Shown: positions 60,449 through 64,000 of the stretch, piece after piece
How positions within the stretch are numbered: position 1 is the stretch's first letter
How the letters are laid out: every line of letters begins with the position of its first letter
NCBI RefSeq assembly: GCF_023343835.1
Contig: NC_064439.1
Span: 40,789,508 to 40,853,507, forward strand
Origin: Lagopus muta
Taxonomy: Eukaryota > Chordata > Aves > Galliformes > Phasianidae
Reading direction: 5' to 3'
DNA: 64,000 bases
Notes under the pieces: model-generated
Databases searched by the model: none
What the model was told of the DNA's origin: nothing
Seen by the model: only the letters and a program-made list of their open reading frames with translations
Translations under genes and position numbers: made by a program

Positions 60449-62857
60449 GTAATACTGGTAATACATTAAAGAAATATCTCATTTTCAAACTAATAGTTTT
60501 TCTTTTCCTACATGTATTCAGTGCTGGTGAGAGACAATGAATTTGTGACAGTTTAATTTTTGTTTAAGTAGTGTATGGGATCCGTTGAGTCAGGGCTTGA
60601 AGCACTGATGGATCACCTGAGGCAAGCACTGAGTCAGCCATGGAGCACAGGTGAAGGCGATTCAGCTGTGGGACCAGAAGGGTTGAAGCCTGGCTGCACC
60701 TCTCTTAGACCCCATTTAAGGGCTGACTGCCACATGGGAAGGATCTCTTTCTGGAGATCCCTCCTCTGTGGAGTCTTTCCTGCAAACTTAGATCTTTGGG
60801 AACAGGTTTTCCTAAAGATAGTAAAATGAAGTGCAACAGTTTATTACAATTCATTTTTGATTGTGTGTGATGAGGTTATGTATTTTCAGAAGTAAGGAAG
60901 AAGTTTTATGGTGGAGATTGCGTTGTGTCCTAGCTAGAAACCTTGCAGCCCAGATACGTATTTGCATTCGTGCAATTAGCAAAATTATTATTAGCATTAT
61001 TATCTTAAATCTTCCAGAATAACTGACTACTGCTTGAGGAAGCATACCATTCAGTTGCTGAACATCTTCCTAGTGTATCTTGGTTTAAAGAAATTGTTAC
61101 AACTTCATTCGTGCTCTGAAAAGCATGGAAATACATGAGTTCCGTATTTCCTACAAGTAGATCTGTTTAGTCCTCTTTAAGTCAGTGTGACTTGTTAGTA
61201 ATGCATGCTTGCAGTCTGGAGTTCAAAGTGTATAAGTAATTTTTCCTTGTAGCTCACTTGACAGCAAGTCTGTGCATTCTTGTTATTGTGGTTCATACGC
61301 AGAAAAGAGTACAGCAATTACCATATGCATTCTCTGCTTATGACTTCATGTGTGCAAGCTGTGTATGGAAGTCGTGTTGGTGTGAATTTCAGCATCTCTT
61401 CTTTGCTTAACAATGGTATGGAAATACGTGGCATCAAACCCCCAGTGTGAAGAACAAGGGGAAAAAAAGAAGCTTAATATACCATGCACTTGGTATATTA
61501 AGCTTCATTCTTGCTCAGCCTCTACTATAACAAGGATGGTATCTCACAGAAGATAGAGAAATTGCATTACATGGGAGGAGGCACCAAAACTGGATGTATC
61601 CTTTAGTTTATGTTAGAGAATCACTTCATTGAAAGTGCTAGCAGCAAAATAAAGAAATAAATAAAGAGGTTCTTCAAACTGCTGCTCTAAAATGGGCAAG
61701 CTGAAGATAATACTCAAAACTCAGCCACAGCAGCCAAGGATGCAGGCATTGTGCTATATGCTATAGGCATTAAAGATTTTGCTCTGCCTGAACTTCAAGA
61801 AATAGTGAGTGAGCCATCAGATAGGCATGTCTATAAAGTAAAAGATTTTGTTGCTTGGTAGTGATGCTCTCACAATTTTCTATAAAAGTTTTGTGGAAGA
61901 GGTAACTGGACTGGTTGCACAGTTTGCCCATGATATGTCCTGAAAGAGCTATTTCTCCTCAGCTTTGATGCTTTTTCTGTTTGTAGATAAATTATATAAT
62001 TGCAGTGTGTTGCCAAAGTATAGCTTTCTTCCTCTTTCATATGTTGTCAATAATATTAACTCTTAAGTGTTGCCAATTTTGAGTAGAAATCTACATTTAT
62101 AATATTCAAAATAATGGGAGTGGGAGAAGGTGAGAGGAGACAAGGCAGAAACATACAACAATTATGATTTTTCATGATGAATAAAATGTACTTTCTGTTA
62201 TCCCTTATTCATGAACGATTTTAGAAAAGAGATGATAGTTTGTTTTTCTATGTCATCTTTCTCGAGCAGCTTGCATTAATGCCACGATGGCAGATGTTGT
62301 CTTTATAGTGGATACTTCAACAAGTATTACCCAGGAGAACTTTCAGAAAGTGAAGAACTTCCTTTCCTCCTTGGTCTCAAGTTTTGACATTGGCCTTGAT
62401 GCGGTCCGAGTTGGACTGGTCCAATACAGTGACAAAGCTTACCAAGTATTCTTACTGAATCAGTATTTATTGAAAAATGATGTTTTGGAGCAGATTGGGA
62501 ATTTGCCGTACAGAGGTGGAGAAACATACACAGGGAGAGCTCTGGATTTCGTCAGCACAAAGTATTTCATGGAATCTGCTGGTAGTAGAGCAAAGGGTTA
62601 TGTCCCTCAGTTAGCCATTCTTATCACCAGTGGAGAATCCAGGGATGAAGTAGAACAGCCTGCCAAGAAACTGAGATACAGAGGCATTTCCATTTACGTT
62701 GTTGGAATTGGTATCCAGAATACAACTGAGCTTCAGCAAATAGCCAGCAAACCCTTCCATAAATACCTGTATAGCATTGGTAGTTTCGATGACCTTCCAG
62801 ATCTCTCCACAAGAGTTTTGCAAAACTTCTGCACTGCAATTGAAAACCAGATACAAG
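60376..62857 (+). CDS. COL6A4: Collagen VI long chain (alpha4/5/6 type, probably COL6A4), 5' two coding exons; continues past the window
   Basis: Exon 60376-60448 (ATG) and exon 62270-62857 join in phase 1 to about 220 residues. Residues 1-21 form a signal peptide (MDDWKSLLVLLFVSTFGTLDA). Residues 33-215 are a von Willebrand A domain: ADVVFIVDTSTS with the DxSxS MIDAS motif at 39-43, FDIGLDAVRVGLVQYSD, GGETYTGRALDFV, and IASKPFHKYLYSI near the end. The third MIDAS position is Ser145 (ITSGES) instead of the usual Asp. Sequons are NAT at 28 and NTT near 180. A signal peptide exon followed by one-exon A domains is the pattern of long collagen VI chains, which carry seven or more N-terminal A domains before a short triple helix. 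The symbol rests on adjacency to CAPN7 (human COL6A4P1 is beside CAPN7); alpha5 or alpha6 cannot be excluded. Confidence 0.85.
60571..60830 (+). repeat. LTR-like interspersed repeat, second copy
   Basis: Same family as 34914-35237, in the same orientation. The first 150 bp are closely similar (GTTGAGTCAGGGCTTGAAGC, CAGCCATGGAGCACAGGTGA, TTAAGGGCTGACTGCCACA); the right part is diverged and its end is uncertain. Confidence 0.7.
61469..61506. repeat. Perfect inverted repeat (16-bp arms, 6-nt loop)
   Basis: GAAGCTTAATATACCA at 61469-61484 and its exact reverse complement at 61491-61506, loop tgcact. The right arm runs directly into the dead A-domain exon. No T run follows, so it is not a terminator; it looks like a fold-back junction. 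Confidence 0.95.
61502..61935 (+). pseudogene. Dead von Willebrand A-domain exon (second half) inside the collagen VI intron
   Basis: One frame reads, in A-domain order, FLLSLYYNKDGISQKIEKL, YMGGGTKTG, FMLENHFIESASSKIKK, NGQAEDNTQ, AAKDAGIVLYAIGIKDFAL, PELQEIVSEPSDRHVYKVKD. These correspond to the GG-T-TG loop, the ..LLITDGQ-D.. strand and the AIGI..ELQEI..HVY.V.DF end of the fold. In-frame stops at 61604-61606, 61658-61660, 61688-61690 and 61859-61861, and no acceptor or MIDAS first half, show it is dead. The start abuts the hairpin, so the first half was probably lost by rearrangement. It is not a close copy of the living A domain at 62270-62857. Confidence 0.8.
62270..62857 (+). CDS. COL6A4: Collagen VI long chain exon, first von Willebrand A domain
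   Basis: Acceptor CTCGAGCAG at 62261-62269, donor ACAAG|GTAAGA after 62857. It is 588 nt and encodes one whole A domain, as usual for these genes. The open frame continuing past 62857 is intronic. Confidence 0.92.
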
Positions 62858-64000
62858 GTAAGAAATTGTCCTTATTGTGCCATTTCAGTTTCACAATTCC
62901 ATGTAATTGTGAAAACAGAATGTAGAAATGTGGTCTTGATTTTGATGCTATTTTATACAACTGTTGCTGTAATGTAGCTCCATTGAAAATAATGGGGCTA
63001 AATCTGAGTTAAGTCATAGTTTCAGGGTGATGTTCCTGTTCTTTTAAGCACATTTCAGTGTCTATGTTGAATTCAATGAGGTTTAATTGTTAAAAATGAA
63101 GATAAGTTTATGCACAGTACTCTCTGTAAGGAGAACCTTAATGGACTGTGAAGAAAATCAGGTTCGAATTTGCTGATTTAATGAAATACATTCAATTCAA
63201 CCTCATCGGTACTGGCAGAGCCATTAATAGAATATTTTTTGTCATTGAACAGCTTCACAGAATTATTTATCGATTATTTATCAATTATTTATCAATTATT
63301 TATCAATCATTTTACTCCTAAAAACTCAGTTCAGAGTGAACATTCTAGGAGTGAGGAAAATGAAGAGAAGCCATATTTTCCAATCCTTTCAATATATTTT
63401 CTGAACAACAAAATTCACAGAAAGTTTTCTGTTTTGTAAAAAAAAAAATTTTGTCTTTGTTGAACCATGAAAGAGGATGGGATGAAAAAAAAAAAAAAAA
63501 GCAATGGTAGGCAAAACTAATATCAAAATGAAGAATATGGCATTTAAATCAGTAACAAATATTAAAAATATTAGTTGTAAATTTTAACTATATTATGCTG
63601 TTTTGTAGAGGTCAGTAAGGATAACGTTATTACTTGTTGAGAAAAAGTTAGGGATTAGACACTAATGTTGGTACTTAGGCAACTGTCTCTAACCTCCTTT
63701 TCCATCATAAACTGTTAACTGAAAGACACACTTAAGTCTTCATTTGTTTCATTTTTCTTGCATCTGCCTTCCCCTCCTGGAATGTGCATCTCTTTCCATT
63801 AACTTTAAGTGGAGTTAGGATAACTTTATTTATGTTCTGGGGCTTCCTCTGATATTTGAAGCACTTTCTGCCTTTAGGAGCAAGTCCTCATGGGATTGTT
63901 ATTAAGATGAGTTTATTCTGAAGTGTTCAGATGGGTCCAGTTCTTAAATGCAACCTAGATTATAGCAGGGATGTAGAAGACCTTTATAAGTGGAATATTA
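62858..64000 (+). other. Collagen VI gene intron (continues out of the window)
   Basis: Non-coding. It contains an 11-bp tandem repeat at 63262-63305 and A runs near 63440-63448 and 63486-63500. No further A-domain exon is seen before the window ends. Confidence 0.75.
63262..63305. repeat. 11-bp tandem repeat (ATTATTTATCA), 4 copies
   Basis: Four adjacent units, the first ending in G instead of A. Within the collagen VI intron. Confidence 0.9.

Larger units (their letters stand above)
60449..62269 (+). other. Collagen VI gene, first coding intron
   Basis: About 1.8 kb between the signal-peptide exon and the first A-domain exon. It holds an LTR-like repeat copy (60571-60830), a perfect hairpin (61469-61506) and a dead A-domain exon (61502-61935). 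Confidence 0.85.

Noticed and set aside
1-64000. tRNA, rRNA, snoRNA or microRNA genes
   Set aside because: I looked for cloverleaf and strong hairpin patterns by eye and found only the 61469-61506 palindrome, which has no microRNA-like features. A covariance-model scan would be decisive.

Overview
The window is vertebrate nuclear DNA, almost certainly from a bird and probably a galliform. Genes are split by GT-AG introns, the dispersed repeats are overwhelmingly CR1 retrotransposon pieces with the avian 3' end (ATTCTATGATTCT type), and the three proteins read as amniote orthologues. There is no bacterial, plasmid or CRISPR content.

Left part (1-5.6 kb): the last three coding exons of SH3BP5 on the + strand (stop at 3293-3295), then its 3' UTR. 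Centre (5.6-34.4 kb): the complete CAPN7 (calpain-7) gene on the - strand. I resolved 21 coding exons at base level. All have GT-AG junctions, the phases join throughout, and the total is 2442 nt (813 aa plus stop), which is the length I recall for human CAPN7. The catalytic triad falls at Cys290, His458 and Asn478. The two genes converge tail to tail at about 5.1-5.6 kb. CAPN7 starts in a CpG island at about 34.0-34.8 kb with NRF1-like, CCAAT-box and CTCF-like motifs.

Right part (34.9-60.3 kb): a repeat-rich gap of about 25 kb with CR1 pieces in both orientations, a nested LTR-like insertion, an old CR1/L3-like piece and a roughly 200 bp (TA)n tract. It also holds one unexplained - strand segment at 54.1-54.3 kb that looks like the last exon of an unidentified gene. 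Far right (60.36 kb to the edge): the 5' end of a long-chain collagen VI gene (alpha4/5/6 type, probably COL6A4) on the + strand, with a signal-peptide exon and an exon encoding the first von Willebrand A domain; the rest lies outside. Its first coding intron contains a dead second-half von Willebrand A exon directly beside a perfect 16-bp-arm hairpin.

The order SH3BP5 - CAPN7 - collagen VI alpha4-like matches human 3p25, where the broken COL6A4P1 pseudogene lies next to CAPN7. The genes do not form a pathway: SH3BP5 is a mitochondrial/JNK and Rab11 regulator, CAPN7 an ESCRT-associated cysteine protease, and the collagen an extracellular matrix protein. I found no novel multi-gene system. The most unusual items are the dead A-domain exon with its hairpin, the orphan terminal-exon candidate, and the conserved linkage.
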